In this document: positions 13,501-24,127 of the stretch, in pieces
Numbering within the stretch: position 1 is the stretch's first letter
How the letters are laid out: the number at the start of each line of letters is the position of its first letter
Origin: Gordionus sp. m RMFG-2023
Taxonomy: Eukaryota > Nematomorpha > Gordioida > Chordodea > Parachordodidae
NCBI RefSeq assembly: GCF_954871325.1
Contig: NC_088778.1
Span: 17,139,666 to 17,203,665 of the forward strand
Length of the DNA stretch: 64,000 nt
Direction: 5' to 3'
Notes under the pieces: model-generated
Seen by the model: the letters and a program-made list of their open reading frames with translations, nothing else
Database searches by the model: none
What the model was told of the DNA's origin: nothing
Translations under genes and position numbers: made by a program

Positions 13501-16500
13501 CTCCTTTTAATAGCATGATGAAATGCCATATTATCAATTTATGAAAATCATATCAACTATGTAGTGAGTTTTAGGGATGCACCGATATTTTTATCGTAGC
13601 ATGAAATGCCATATTATCAATTTATGGAAATCATATCAACTCTGTAGTGAGTTTTAAGGATGCACCGATATTTTTATCGGATCGAGTCGATATTTCATCT
13701 CTTTTAAAATATAGGTTATCGACCAATATTATAAATATTTCCGATAGGATAAAATGGCGTCTTAATTTTTAAAATATTTATTCCAAATTTGATAATATAA
13801 GTGTATTATGTAAATAGATTAATGTTATTTTATAAATAAGTGATCTAACAATAAAAAATATTTTATATATTTTAGATTCATGAGGAGAGTATAACTAGTC
13901 ATTATAATATTTTTAAATTATGTTTTGGTGTAGTTAAATTATAGATGTTATACTATTAAAAAGCATATGTGATGAGATGTAAGTAGTGAAGTGATGCAAA
14001 ATCGCTGCTTGAGTCGAATTTTAAAAACGGCTATCTCAATATTTTAGGCAAAAAAATATTGACTAAACCTTGAGACTTCGCTAATATATGTCCAAGTGCC
14101 ATCTATTAACAATGCGTAATATTTTTCTGAATAAAATAGCGAGTAAGCCGTCTTTAAAAATCGACTCATAACGATTAAAACACTAAATGTATGCATTAAA
14201 AATTAAAACGATTCGTATGTACAGAACATAAAATCAATATGATACCGGATAGATAATCGGTCGATATAAATTTAATATCGGCAACGGATCAGCCTCCAAA
14301 TAGAAATATATAATTTGTTAATTAAATAATATACCTCAAATGTAGCCCCAAATTTGAGTAAATTTCTTTTTGTAAACTGACAAAATGCTTTAACATATTT
14401 TCACTTTCTTGATTATCCAGGTCTGAGGAGGTTATAGCAAACATTTCTAACTATCAATTATTTTAAAATATATTTCATTAATATAAATGGTGATTAGAAA
14501 TAATGATTAGAGTTCATCTTAGGCAAGGACCAAAATGAACCGAACCGTACCGGAATGAACCTTAATATTTTTCTAAAAGGTTACCACAGTATGACTAAAA
14601 TATACACATTACACATTACAATTTACAAATATCAAATTATATTTAATTAAGTATGTGAATTTTAGGAGCACATATTACTTAATACTTGTACGTTCTATTT
14701 TTACTGATAAATATTATTTATTATACTTCGTTAAAGTGTAGTATATTTTCTCAACAAATTTATTTCACGTTTTTTCTATCTTTCTATAATTTTATTTAAG
14801 ACAAATTTGATATAAATATTAAAAATTTCAAAATACGAAAAAATTTATAATTTTTCTAAAATTGTATACGAACTTTAACTTATGAAAATTTAAACAGATG
14901 AGCTGGGGATAACCATGTAGCCTTTTTAAATTTTTGCCCTTTAGCCATACCCGAACCGAAACCTTTATAGATAACGGTTGGTTCCTTGAACTTTAGTGTT
15001 TAATTTATGTTTTCCCATTAAAAATTATTTTTAATGCTAGTTAACTTTATTCATTATTAGATGTTGCTTAATTATCTGGAATTAATAAAACCAGTAGGCA
15101 GGCGATAAAAAACATTCGAAATATCCAAATTTTTCGAAAGATATTTTGCAAAGCTCTATTTTAACTTGCTTTCTTATAACAGCTTGAACAAACGATCGGG
15201 TATGCTCTAGACTTAGAGATATTTTTTTAATGTTAAATATTATTCTTAATTAAACTTGCTATTTTAGCCTTTTATAAAACATATTTTACTTTTTATTTTT
15301 AAATGCTTAGATTTTTGAAATTGTTGTTTCGCCTTATACATTAGAATTAAATTTGTTTTAAAAAAAAATTTATACTAAAGTTTTATTTTAATATATTAGA
15401 TATAATATAATTAGCACTTAAATCAAAATTAAATTTTATGGTTGACAAAAATCCGACACCGGATAAGTAAACCGTTATGTAAAACGGTTTTGGTTATATT
15501 CCGCCTGCTAATTCAAACGGTTTGCTTCGGTTTTATTATATTTAAAATCAAATAATTTATCGTGCGCTTCTTTAGTTAAGAGATCTCTAACCCTTTTACT
15601 ATATTTACAAAAATAAGAATCAAATATGCATTATTAGTATCTGATTAGTGTGTTCGAATTGAGATTGCCTTATTTTTTGTACAAATAGAATTTTTTTTAT
15701 TTATATTGTACGAATAATAAAATAAAAAAAATTACTCACTTCAATAATTAAATTCTTCAAAAATATTTTCAAAAATAGATTATTAAAATATAAAAATGAT
15801 ATATTATAAACTAAAAATAAAAGTTCTGCAAGGAACGTGTTAAATATTTATGAATAATTTTGAATATTTATGGATAATTTCAAATTATACGAATAATGGA
15901 TAAAATATTATTTGACTTATAATATAATATCTCTATTCAAACTTGCTTTGATTTTTGAATCATAAAATTTTGTTATTCATATTCATAAAATACTAATATA
16001 ATAGATTTGAATATTAAATAATTCGTTTTAGGTTTACCTCTTAGCCATAACTACCACTCAAAAAAATTATACTTTTTTGTATATAAGGATAATTTACAAC
16101 CTTATCAAATATTTAAAGAAAAACAAAAAAAATTCCTTATACCTTACCAAAATAAATATAGTAACTCTCCCCATTGGACGATATTAGCTTTCATGTATTA
16201 TTTATAAAATATCTAAACATGTCACATCTGTAAATTTTTGTTCGTTAGAGACCTAAACTGAGAAAGCATGAAAATTATTTCAATTAGTTGATCCCCAATG
16301 GGATATATTTTTTCTGAAAAAAAATATTCATTGACATGTTTGGAAATTTTATGGAAAACATAACTGGAAGGTTATTAGTCCTCAGGGTCCCTGTTTTTAA
16401 CTATCTATATATTTAATTTCCAAAGATTTGTAATCTATATATTTAATTTCCTAAGATTAATTTTACAACTAGTTTACTTAATAATAATATTATGATAGTT

Positions 16501-17490
16501 AATTAAAATCAAAGTTATTTCTTAAAAGCAATAACATGACTCAAATATTATAGTTTATATTTAAATTTCTGATATATAATATATTCAATTATTTATATTT
16601 ATAAACCTTATCAAAATAGTTGACTCTATATAAACCATGTTCCTTTTTATTTGATGTTATTTCTGCTCTATAACAGCGACTAATTGCACAAACTCTTAAC
16701 TGTTATAAATTTAATATAAATTAGCAGAATATATACTTGATTGGTAATTCTTTTCTTAAAAAAGTTATATTGCTAAAATATGCTAAAATATCTAGAATAA
16801 AATTATACAAAAAATAAAATTACAAGCTAAAGGAATTTCAGATGTGCCAGCCATGCAAATGTTTGGAAATATGTGCGGATTCAGATAATATATTTGATCT
16901 CTTACACTGTCTAAAGGAAATCCACAACCTTCTATGTATGACTTATGGATGATAGATGGTGAATTGATTATAATAAAATTATTTTTAATTAATATTTCCA
17001 TAATGTATTTGAAAAGAGCTCTCTCTAACAAGGCTAAATTATTAAAATAATAATAGGATTTAGGTCCAGTAACATTTCCTAGGTTTTCATGCCTGCCAAT
17101 TTGATATTTATTTAGGCAGTTTTCAAATGATATTAAATCTTTACCTTCCTTTTTAATATTTAATGTGTCAACAACAGTACCTTTTTCTTCTACAATATCA
17201 TTGAGTAAAAAAACATTTGGGTGCACATTATTTGGAAAAAATTTCAAGTCACTACAAATAGCATCATATAATTCACTATTTGGCAAATTGTTAGATGAAT
17301 TATATTCGTTAAAATTATTAAATATCTTGGCTAAATTAATATTTTTTATTCGTCTAATGTGTAAATTTTTTGATAAAGTTTCATAATTCTGCAAGTTATT
17401 AAAATTGTCAAACAGTTGCTTATATGAAATATCAATTGCCATTATCCTATAAAATGGGTTTTCAAATAATTTTGAAATTTTTGAAAACAT
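1517..17490 (-). CDS. SARS2: Seryl-tRNA synthetase, mitochondrial type (five exons, 3' end not found)
   Basis: Class II aminoacyl-tRNA synthetase that attaches serine to tRNA-Ser, here of the mitochondrial type. Exons on the minus strand: 17490-16824, 16782-16737, 16694-16607, 14450-14335, 1760-1517; phases 1, 2, 0, 2 match at each junction (387 codons so far). Exon 1 starts at ATG 17490 and holds a short helical tRNA-binding arm (about residues 1-85), NNVHPNV (87-93), [17 protein letters not shown] (132-148), the motif 1 helix (to P178) and AGTSEIPLA (214-222). Motif 2 is CYRAE followed by HGLYRV in exon 3. Exon 5 reads [22 protein letters not shown] and [15 protein letters not shown], all near-invariant in animal SARS2. 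Motif 3 would be in a further exon. Introns are 41, 42, 2156 and 12574 bases; the last is packed with transposons. The first 20 or so residues could be a weak mitochondrial leader. No stop breaks the exons, so it looks functional. Confidence 0.9.
2090..2680. repeat. Foldback repeat in SARS2 intron 4
   Basis: Imperfect inverted repeat: the left arm 2090-2256 (from GCCATCTTAGG to TTGATC) pairs with 2497-2680 (from GATC to CCTAAGATGGC), with a loop of about 240 bases. Shared blocks include GGCACATATTGCTG against CAGCAATATGTGCC and long runs around GTTTTCCACA. Likely a MITE or foldback transposon; no clear target-site duplication seen. Confidence 0.75.
2678..2992 (+). pseudogene. C-terminal fragment of a LINE-type retrotransposon protein
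   Basis: One open plus-strand frame from 2678 to the TAA at 2990-2992. It reads [45 protein letters not shown] and YKFVPVV. This block (NxLIKRAL ... RPDG ... PW ... GRxLxWDxxCVD ... FxPV) is one I know as a repeated tail of invertebrate reverse-transcriptase-type proteins. The RPD ... WD pattern resembles a PD-(D/E)XK nuclease, which is an inference. There is no upstream reverse transcriptase, so it is a 5'-truncated copy, and it abuts the right arm of the foldback repeat. Confidence 0.55.
2993..4201. other. AT-rich intronic DNA, nothing recognised
   Basis: Part of SARS2 intron 4. Very AT-rich with short A and T runs; no coding, RNA or repeat structure I can support. Confidence 0.5.
4202..5085. 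mobile_element. Non-autonomous TIR element of 0.88 kb
   Basis: Ends are inverted copies of GGAGACCAGGGCT followed by a variable dinucleotide and TCGGCGC (left 4204-4225; right, reversed, ending at 5083). Flanked by TA on both sides (4200-4201 and 5086-5087). No coding sequence inside. The superfamily is not certain: a TA or TTA duplication would suit Tc1/mariner or PIF/Harbinger relatives. Confidence 0.65.
5086..6899. other. AT-rich intronic DNA with short direct repeats
   Basis: No gene seen. A block of about 70 bases with TGTTGAGAATT and TTACTTTGGATGA occurs twice (about 6215-6285 and 6515-6585). GCAAAGAAAAGACAACATCTT occurs at about 6710 and 6812, followed by repeats of ACATCTTCATCATC up to 6863. 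Confidence 0.45.
6900..7254 (+). mobile_element. Helitron-like 3' end
   Basis: The stem-loop CCCGTCA-TTCT-TGACGGG (7223-7240) is followed a few bases later by TTTTCTGCTCGA. Three other copies of this end exist in the window (29120-29148 plus strand, 13300-13327 plus strand, about 11541-11570 minus strand), with CTAG at the equivalent place in two. A hairpin just before a CTRR terminus is the Helitron 3' signature. The left limit is approximate and no Rep/helicase gene is present, so this is a non-autonomous family if the call is right. Confidence 0.45.
7255..7425 (-). repeat. tRNA-derived SINE, family 2, copy 1
   Basis: On the minus strand a degenerate A box TAGCTCAAACC (7409-7399) and a B box GGTTTGATACT (7369-7359) are tRNA-like. 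The body then runs through TTAACATTACAC and ATAGTCTCC. A second copy with the same body lies at 60003-60262 minus. The two copies support a pol III SINE rather than a tRNA gene. Confidence 0.6.
7610..10978 (+). mobile_element. hAT DNA transposon, ZMYM1-like group, complete ends
   Basis: TIRs CAGGGCCGTAG (7610-7620) and CTACGGCCCTG (10968-10978) are flanked by a perfect 8-bp duplication CATTTAGC (7602-7609 and 10979-10986), the hAT hallmark. Subterminal runs of GGCCCCC lie inside both ends. It carries a decayed transposase on the plus strand. A 357-bp derivative with the same TIR family lies at 58290-58646. Inserted in SARS2 intron 4. Confidence 0.93.
8760..10770 (+). pseudogene. Decayed hAT transposase with TTF-type zinc finger and DUF4371-like core
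   Basis: Parts in order: a TTF-type finger ([16 protein letters not shown] near 8800-8850, then [10 protein letters not shown] and [10 protein letters not shown], 8872-8950), the DDE/RNase H-like core ([16 protein letters not shown] about 9339-9383, then [14 protein letters not shown] and HCYNQLHLV to about 9650), a helical segment (10102-10581) and the C-terminal dimerisation region (STASYEA, FSKLKRV, ALMAYEK-like, 10590-10720). The frame is interrupted by several stops and frameshifts (for example after NSTNIIS at 9531, and a TAG in the dimerisation segment near 10612). It cannot make an intact enzyme. This hAT group is known for ZMYM1-like, DUF4371-bearing transposases. Confidence 0.88.
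10987..12098. other. Intronic DNA with a minus-strand Helitron-like end and GGCC-rich repeat fragment
   Basis: Around 11541-11705 (minus strand) is a degenerate Helitron-like 3' end: CCCCATCATTCTTGACAGG then TTATCTGC. About 11825-11945 holds spaced GCCCGGCC, GCCCAGC and GGCCTAGCCC blocks in AT-rich DNA, resembling fragments at 12430-12720 and 45808-46127. No gene seen. Confidence 0.4.
12099..12340 (+). repeat. tRNA-derived SINE, family 1, full-length copy
   Basis: Perfect pol III boxes: A box TGGCCTAGTCGG (12106-12117) and B box GGTTCGAATCC (12150-12160), with a D-arm-like AGTCGGCAAGAG. The acceptor halves do not pair, so it is not a tRNA gene. A tRNA-unrelated body follows (GATATATAGGAGGCCGGACTC, then TAAGTCTTATTACATTTT, then TTAGCAAATTAGGTTGG). 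The same body occurs reversed at 52823-52990. Confidence 0.75.
12341..13517. other. Intronic DNA with GGCC-rich repeat fragments and a Helitron-like end
   Basis: 12430-12720 holds dispersed CCTGGCCAGG- and GGCCTGGCCC-type blocks in AT-rich sequence. 13230-13327 holds a decayed Helitron-like 3' end (CCCATCATTCCTGACGAG ... CAGCTAG). No gene recognised. Confidence 0.4.
13518..13680. repeat. Direct tandem duplication of 83 bp
   Basis: Two neighbouring copies (13518-13600 and 13601-13680), from ATGAAATGCCATATTATC to GCACCGATATTTTTATCG, differing at only a few bases. The shared GGGATGCACCGATA resembles hAT termini, but I could not find the matching right end. Sequence from here to about 14300 has ATCGG-rich patches. 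Confidence 0.7.
14451..16606. other. SARS2 intron 3, nothing recognised
   Basis: AT-rich DNA between SARS2 exons 4 and 3. No transposon with ends, no RNA gene and no further SARS2 exon were found; none is needed, since the exons on either side join in phase 0 and are contiguous in the family alignment I recall. Confidence 0.55.
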
Positions 17491-17899
17491 GTGCGATGAA
17501 TTCGTTTATTTATAGTAGAAATATTTTAGATGAATGTTGCTATTTCCAAAAATGAAGGGCATTTTATCAAAATCACATGACCATCCAACATTGATAGATA
17601 GGTCAGTTATTATAATATATAAATTAAATTCTATAATTTAGATGAGTTCAAACAAAATATACAAAAAATGATCGGAAAAGGAATCTTGATATGGATTCGT
17701 TATAAAAAAAATGCAGATTTAGAAATTAGTATCTTATTCAAAATATAAAAAAGATACATGATAGAATTTTAAATACAAGATAATTATCATTACCAGTTAA
17801 ATTAGAATAGTTAAGTATAAAATTCAATTTTTATCATTTAAAGGGGAGGAACATAAAATACGATATAATAAGAATGAATATTTGCAACAATTAAAAAGA
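17491..17899. other. Sequence upstream of SARS2
   Basis: The SARS2 promoter and 5' leader should lie here, on the minus strand just above ATG 17490. I see no TATA box or other element I would defend. Confidence 0.4.
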
Positions 17900-19485
17900 T
17901 ACTCATGCAGGGGCGTCGCTACGAGGGAGGAGATAGGCGGCGCAGGCGCTCGAGCCCCCTGAAAATTTTAAATAGCCCCCTGAAGCAAAAATTTTTTTTT
18001 AAATAATTCCTTAATATCCCTTTGAACTAAAAATAATTTTTATTAATTGCCCCTGAACAATTTCTTTTATAATTCTATTGAGTAATATATAGATTTAATT
18101 TTATTATTTAAAAATTAATCTAGATTTATATTAAATGAATACTATTTTAATTATTAGATTCGATTAATACATTTAAATTATATTTTCACTATGTCAGCTT
18201 GCAATCAAATTCTGTGTTAAAAATATGTCAATATCACTCACTAAATATTAATTTAGCATAGTTGAATCTTAATTGACTTTTATTTTTAAATTATTATATA
18301 ACCCTAATTAAATTAATATAATCATTTATTAAAATTAACAAATTTAATTGTAATTAACATTTTTATATTTAATTATCATGTCTCTTTCTAAAATCATTTT
18401 CAAGATCCAAATCTAAATAAGTATAAGAGATTTATTTATAAAAAGTAGTTAGACATATAGTTTATAATCTTCTATTATATAAATATTTATAAAATATTAG
18501 GTAAAATGCCACTTTTGCAGACGTATTTGACAGTTATATAATATATTACAGTTAATACTTTTAAAATTTTACTAATCAATGCTTTTGATAATAAATATAA
18601 ATAACAATTTGTTTTGTTATAATTTAACATCTTATTATTCATCCCACAATGGATGTAATAAATTAGATATCTTTCTTTTTTTACTTGTTTTTAGGAAAGC
18701 TATTTTATTCTTCTTTGAAAAATAGTTTTGAGTTAAATTTTTAATACGAATATATTTTAGATATTATTACAAACTTACTATTATTTTAAGATATAATATA
18801 CCAACTTGAGATGGTGCGAAAATAATATATAAAATTTTAAATGCTTTCATGATATCACTCTTATTATTCTATAGTTACAAAATGTTTCATTTCTAATATG
18901 TCATCCTTGATGTATAATAACTCAAGACTTCAACATATTTGAATAATTTCTTCTAAAGAGTTTTAGTGTTTTTGCTTCATCAATTTATTTAATATAATAA
19001 ATTCTGATATAAGTTACCATCGTGAGTGTCATGGCTGTGACTGTAAATTAACCAGCATCTATTATTTGTGTGGATATGTAATTTAAGATTATTACTACAG
19101 CTGCTGAGAGCATATGATTGCACATTTTAGATACGCAATAATGGTTAATTGTGTAGTCGTTTATATACTATAAAAATGGAAGATAATCTTTTAGAAATTT
19201 GATATTTCACAATAATTTTCTCGATTACTTATCTAGCTTCCATCATCCATCTATGAGGAAGCTCTAACTACCATATAGTTTTATGATTTGGATTGGTCTC
19301 TTATATTCTTTTCTTCATGAATTGTTAATTTGGTAAGGCCTATAAATTTTTTCTTATTAGTTCATTCTATAAAACAATGTCTAAAATGGTAACAGAATTA
19401 TATTAGTTTCATGACCTTTTGTCAAGGTAAGTTGCTAGGAATTATATAGCCTTATGTAGTTTTTAAAAACCATTATCAATTGAGG

Positions 19486-20225
19486 GGGAGATGATAGACT
19501 TACGCCAAATGGCGTATTAGCAAGAAATAAAAGTTATATTTTTTCTTATTTATACGCATTTTCCGAATCGATAAAAAAGTTACGAAAATTTAACGAATCA
19601 TTTAAAATTTGTATTTATAATAAAATGGATGTATAAATAATATCGTGGACGAAATTTAGTAAACTATAAAGCAATATAAAAACTTAAAATACATAAATCT
19701 TTATATATCAGATTTTAGAATGTCACCAAAAAGTACTACCATAGTAATACCTTACTTATTTCCCAATATTTAGTAAACTATAAAGCAATATAAATTTTAA
19801 ATACATAAATCTTTATATATCAGATTTTAGAATGTTACCAAAAAGTACTATCATAGTAATACCTTTTTAAAATACATAAATCTTTATATATCAGATTTTA
19901 GAATGTCACCAAAAAGTACTACCATAGTAATACCTTTTTAAAATACATAAATCTTTATATATCAGATTTTAGAATGTCACCAAAAAGTACTACCATAGTA
20001 ATACCTTACTTATTTCCCAATATTTAGTAAACTATAAAGCAATATAAAAATTTAAAATACATAAATCTTTATATATCAGATTTTAGAATGTCACCAAAAA
20101 GTACTACCATAGTAATACCTTTTTAAAATACATAAATCTTTATATATCAGATTTTAGAATGTCACCAAAAAGTATTACCATAGTAATACCTTACTTATTT
20201 CCCAATATTTAGTAAACTATAAAAA
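19486..20225. repeat. Left TIR of MULE copy 1 with alternating subterminal repeats
   Basis: After a unique outer part (19486-19682), a unit with ATAAATCTTTATATATCAG and TCACCAAAAAGTACTACC occurs six times to 20225. Units alternate between short ones (about 71 bases) and long ones (about 118 bases) that add a segment with CCCAATATTTAGTAAAC. The array is mirrored in the right arm. Confidence 0.85.
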
Positions 20226-21135
20226 TCTTCTTTACACCTTTTGAAGGATCTTCAAGTGGACTTAGTAGACTTTGTATACTCAGACTCAAAGTTCAAAAAT
20301 TGTAATTTTATAATTATATACAGTTAATTGTAATTCTTAAATATCATGATTAATTTAATTTTTTTAAATATTTAAAGCCATAGATGACCCACTCGTTAAA
20401 ATCATTCAACATACATTTAAACATTTTTATAATCCAACTACTTTGGAGGAAATATCATGCTACTCGCTTAAATTTAGCGTCAGCAAAAAAAGAAAGTCTC
20501 TCAAAATATAGGAAGGGTGCTAACTGCTCCATCACGATTGGAAACAATTGAGCTAGATGGGAATTGTTTTTACCGGTAATTTAAAAATTTAAAAATAATT
20601 TTGGTTGTATTTTTTTTACTAATATACATCAAATATGGTTTTGTTTCTTTCTTTACCTTAAATTTTAATGATTATATCCTATATTAATTCATAATATTAT
20701 TTTTTTAAAACATTGATAGGTTTTTAGAAAGAGTAACTTTTAAAAAATAATTGGATGTATAAGTATGGAGATAACAGGAAAACAAGACTCCTATGGTTTG
20801 ATTAGATACATATGGTCTTGCTGATGCTGCAAAAAATAATGATAAAAAATATATTAGATTATACTCAAGGTCAAAATACGTGTGAAGATGATGTGCAATA
20901 GTATATAATAGAAAAGGCAAGTAGAATGGTGAATGGGCAACGGATATTGAATTGCGAAGTGTTGCCACTTCTCAATACCCCGATATTGGTGTATGCTAGG
21001 TATGGGGCTTCATTTTGCTGGCAAATGTATCCACCATTTAAATATGATGATGGAAATATAAAAAAATTTGACCAAAACATTTATATTAACAATTCTGAAT
21101 CCCATTTTGTAAATGTTATTGATTTTGAAAATTAA
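20226..21135 (+). pseudogene. OTU-type cysteine protease gene remnant inside MULE copy 1
   Basis: Plus-strand exons of an OTU (ovarian tumour) deubiquitinase-like domain. The Cys-box LETIELDGNCFYR ends at 20575 next to a GTAATT donor; OTU enzymes have D-G-N-C with catalytic cysteine. Downstream, GEWATDIELRS (about 20932-20964) and then, in another frame, LNTPILVYARYG and NIYINNSESHFVNVIDFE (ending at the TAA at 21133) match the OTU end, where HF/HY holds the catalytic His. At least one frameshift separates the last two parts (near 20970), so this copy is dead. A related remnant is in MULE copy 2. It would cleave ubiquitin chains if intact; its role for the element is unknown. Confidence 0.7.
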
Positions 21136-21589
21136 TTACAAATGTTGATATTTTATATTTTTTACCAAAAGTATTTTAGTTGATTGTATTTGTCTTGTTT
21201 TTATGCATATTTTTTTTTATTTATCCTATTTTAACATATTATAAATAGATATATAGACTACAAAGTTATCTTTTTTAATCATACAATTTTTATATACATT
21301 TCATTACAACACCAACACTATATAATCATCCCAATTATTATTTTACTTTAATGTGTATTGCTAATACAATTTTTACATTCTAAAAATAAATTTGGAGATT
21401 TTTTTAAAATCTGAATTGATCCTCTTTTTTTTAAATCATCATCAAAAATGACTATATAAAAAATTTAGTATATAACATGAATATCATTTTTTTAAATAAA
21501 AAAAATTGCCACCAAATAAGTTTTAATAAAGTGTTAACACTGTCTGGGGGGGGGGGGGTATATTATTTTTATTTTTTTTATGGTTTTTT

Positions 21590-21960
21590 TTTAAATTTTT
21601 TATTTTTGCCTATAAATTTTTTATAGTAAAATACAGGAATTATTAATTGCGCATATTTAAGTTATATTTAGGAGAATTTTGCATATAAATTTAATTTTTT
21701 TTTGTGGTAAAATATTTAAGTTATTTTTTGGAGAATTTTTCCTACAAATTTAATTGTTTTGTGGTAAAATATAGGAATTATTAATTCGCATATTTTAGGT
21801 TAATTTTGCCTGCAAATTTAATTTTTTTTGTGGTAAAATATTTAAGTTATTTTTAGGAGATTTTGCATACAAATTTAATTTTTTTTGTGGTAAAATATTT
21901 AAGTTATTTTTAGGAGAATTTTGCCTACAAATTTAATTTTTTATTTAAATCTAATTTTTA
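21590..21960. repeat. Degenerate tandem repeat of about 60 bp in MULE copy 1
   Basis: Five to six imperfect units containing TTTGCCTACAAATTTAATT and GTGGTAAAATATTTAAGTTA. A run of 13 G precedes it near 21546. Confidence 0.7.
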
Positions 21961-22261
21961 TTAATTTTGCATTAGGGATAAAATAGACACTACCTTTGAA
22001 GTTTAAGTGATTTTTAACATTTCTAGTGAAGGGTTAAATCGAAATATAGTATTAAATGACGCAATTAAATATAGTATTATAATTTATACACGAAATATAT
22101 TATTAAATAAATTTTATTCATTAAATTGAATATATTATTGAAGTTAATACAATCATTTATAAAATGATTAAAAATGTCCAATCACAAATTTTTAAAATTA
22201 AATTAATTTAGTAAGAACATTATGGGAGCTTATTAAGAGAAATTTATTTTTTAAACTCTAT

Positions 22262-22690
22262 TTAAAAAAATAATATCAAAAGATATAATTTATAAATTTC
22301 AACAAATTCAATAAAAAAATTTATATAAAAAATGAGTAATTGTTTGTAAATTTGGCTTGCTAGGGATTGTTGTGTGTCAATTTTATAGAATAAGGCATCA
22401 AAAGGTAAGATCTTTAATGTTTCCAAGTAACCTTTAAAATAAAACATACATTATAATTTATAAATTTCAACATAAATAAATTATATAAAAAATGAGCAAT
22501 TGTTTGTAGATTTGAAGCTTGTTAGGGATTGTTGTGTGTCAATTTTATAGAATAAGTCATCACAAGGTAAGAACTTTAATGTTCCCAGGTAACTTAAAAT
22601 AAGACATACAATATAATTTATAAATTTCAACATAAATTCAATAAAAAAATTTATATAAAAAATGAGTAATTGTTTGTAAATTTGAAGCAC
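22262..22690. repeat. Tandem repeat of about 175 bp, 2.4 copies
   Basis: Units contain ATGAGTAATTGTTTGTAAA, GGGATTGTTGTGTGTCAAT and TAATGTTTCCAAGTAACC. MULE copy 2 has a single equivalent at about 47470-47650, so the expansion is specific to copy 1. Confidence 0.75.
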
Positions 22691-22772
22691 AAGGAAAGAT
22701 ATATTCTTTACTCAATTATTCTAAATTTCCTAATTCATAGCCATCTTAAGATTTATGTAATTTAAATTTTTA

Positions 22773-23375
22773 TATTGCTTTATAGTTTACTAAATATTGG
22801 AAAATAAGTAAGGAATTACTATGGTAGTACTTTTTGGTGACATTCTAAAATCTGATATATAAAGATTTATGTATTTTAAATTTTTATATTGTTTTATAGT
22901 TTACTAAATATTGGGAAATAAGTAATGTATTACTATGGTAGTACTTTTTGGTGACATTCTAAAATCTGATATATAAATATTTATGTATTTTAAAAAGGTA
23001 TTACTATGGTAGTACTTTTTGGTGACATTCAAAATCTGATATATAAAGATTTATGTATTTTAAATTTTTATATTGCTTTATAGTTTACTAAATATTGGGA
23101 AATAAGTAAGGTATTACTATGGTAGTACTTTTTGGTGACATTCTAAAATCTGATATATAAAGATTTATGTATTTTAAATTTTTATATTGCTTTATAGTTT
23201 ACTAAATTTCGTCCACGATATTATTTATACATCCATTTTATTATAAATACAAATTTTAATTGATTCGTTAAATTTTCGTAACTTTTTTATCGATTCGGAA
23301 AATGCGTATAAATAAAAAAAAATATAACTTTTATTTCTTGCTAATACGCCATTTGGCGTAAGTCTATCATCTCGC
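22773..23375. repeat. Right TIR of MULE copy 1
   Basis: Inverted counterpart of the left arm: four or so repeat units (22773-23200), then the outer part with CGTCCACGATATTATTTATAC and GCCATTTGGCGTAAGTCTAT to the end. Confidence 0.85.
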
Positions 23376-23691
23376 CAATTGAGGCTTATGTATGAATTAA
23401 TTTACTTTTTTCTCTTGTAATTCTTTAGACGCAACATTTTTTTATATCAACAATCAAAAATATTTTATACTGTAATAAATAGATTTTGTATGAAAAAAAT
23501 ATTATTTTTAGATATGTCTTATATTGTTTTAATTATTTATATGTTAGTTTATTTTGTATGCAAAATATAATAAATGACAAAATATGAATTATAGAATAAT
23601 TGTTTAGAGTTAGCAAATTTAAAAAAAGTGTATAATTTTTTTAGTTGAGTCCCCTGAGATTGCAAAGGCTAGCGACGCACCTGTATTAATG

Positions 23692-24119
23692 ACGAGTTAA
23701 TTTGAAGAAAGAAGCTTTTGGCGTGAAAGAACGTGCTAGGGATTTTTTTTGGTTCTTGATCATCTCATTAGGTTAGGTAGTCACATTCAAGTCCACCACC
23801 CAGAGCTGGGGCATTATGAAGAAAGAAGTCCTCGGAACACTAAAATAAAGAAATATTAAAATGTTCGTTTATTTACTTTTTCAATCTATTATTTATATAC
23901 TTTTTACAAACTAAAATTAGAATATAATATTAAAAAAGGTTAGCATATAAAATAAAAGTATAACTAAAATAAAAATATAATTTGAATAAGATATTAATTA
24001 AATGAATGCGCGATTTGAATAAACGGAATTAAATGAATGTGCGTTACATTATAAACATATACTATTTATTAACCAAAATATATAATATATTAATTTATTA
24101 ATTTCTATAATATAACATA
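23692..24119. other. Spacer between two hAT copies
   Basis: No gene assigned. TGAAGAAAGAAG occurs twice, about 120 bases apart. A short plus-strand open stretch (about 23755-23850) has no recognisable homology. Confidence 0.4.
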
Positions 24120-24127
24120 ATTATAAG

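Larger units (their letters stand above)
19486..23375 (+). mobile_element. MULE-like foldback element with OTU gene remnant, copy 1
   Basis: Ends GGGAGATGATAGAC and GTCTATCATCTCGC are inverted and flanked by a perfect 9-bp duplication CAATTGAGG (19477-19485 and 23376-23384). A 9-bp duplication and long TIRs fit Mutator-like elements. The inverted arms extend about 600-740 bases on each side and contain a subterminal repeat array. The only coding trace is an OTU-protease-like gene remnant; I found no MULE transposase, so it is probably non-autonomous. It sits inside hAT copy A. Confidence 0.85.
17908..23683. mobile_element. Non-coding hAT element copy A, split by a MULE
   Basis: Left end CAGGGGCGTCGCTA (17908-17921) and right end TAGCGACGCACCTG (to 23683) are TIRs. 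The flanking 8-mers TACTCATG (17900-17907) and TATTAATG (23684-23691) match at 6 of 8 bases. Next to the left TIR is a run of GAGCCCCCTGAAAA. The body is about 1.88 kb once the 3.9-kb MULE at 19486-23375 is subtracted, and it aligns end to end with copy B. No transposase found. Confidence 0.85.

Noticed and set aside
19683-20225. CRISPR-like array
   Set aside because: Repeats alternate in length and have no unique spacers, are mirrored at the other element end, and sit in a eukaryotic transposon arm.
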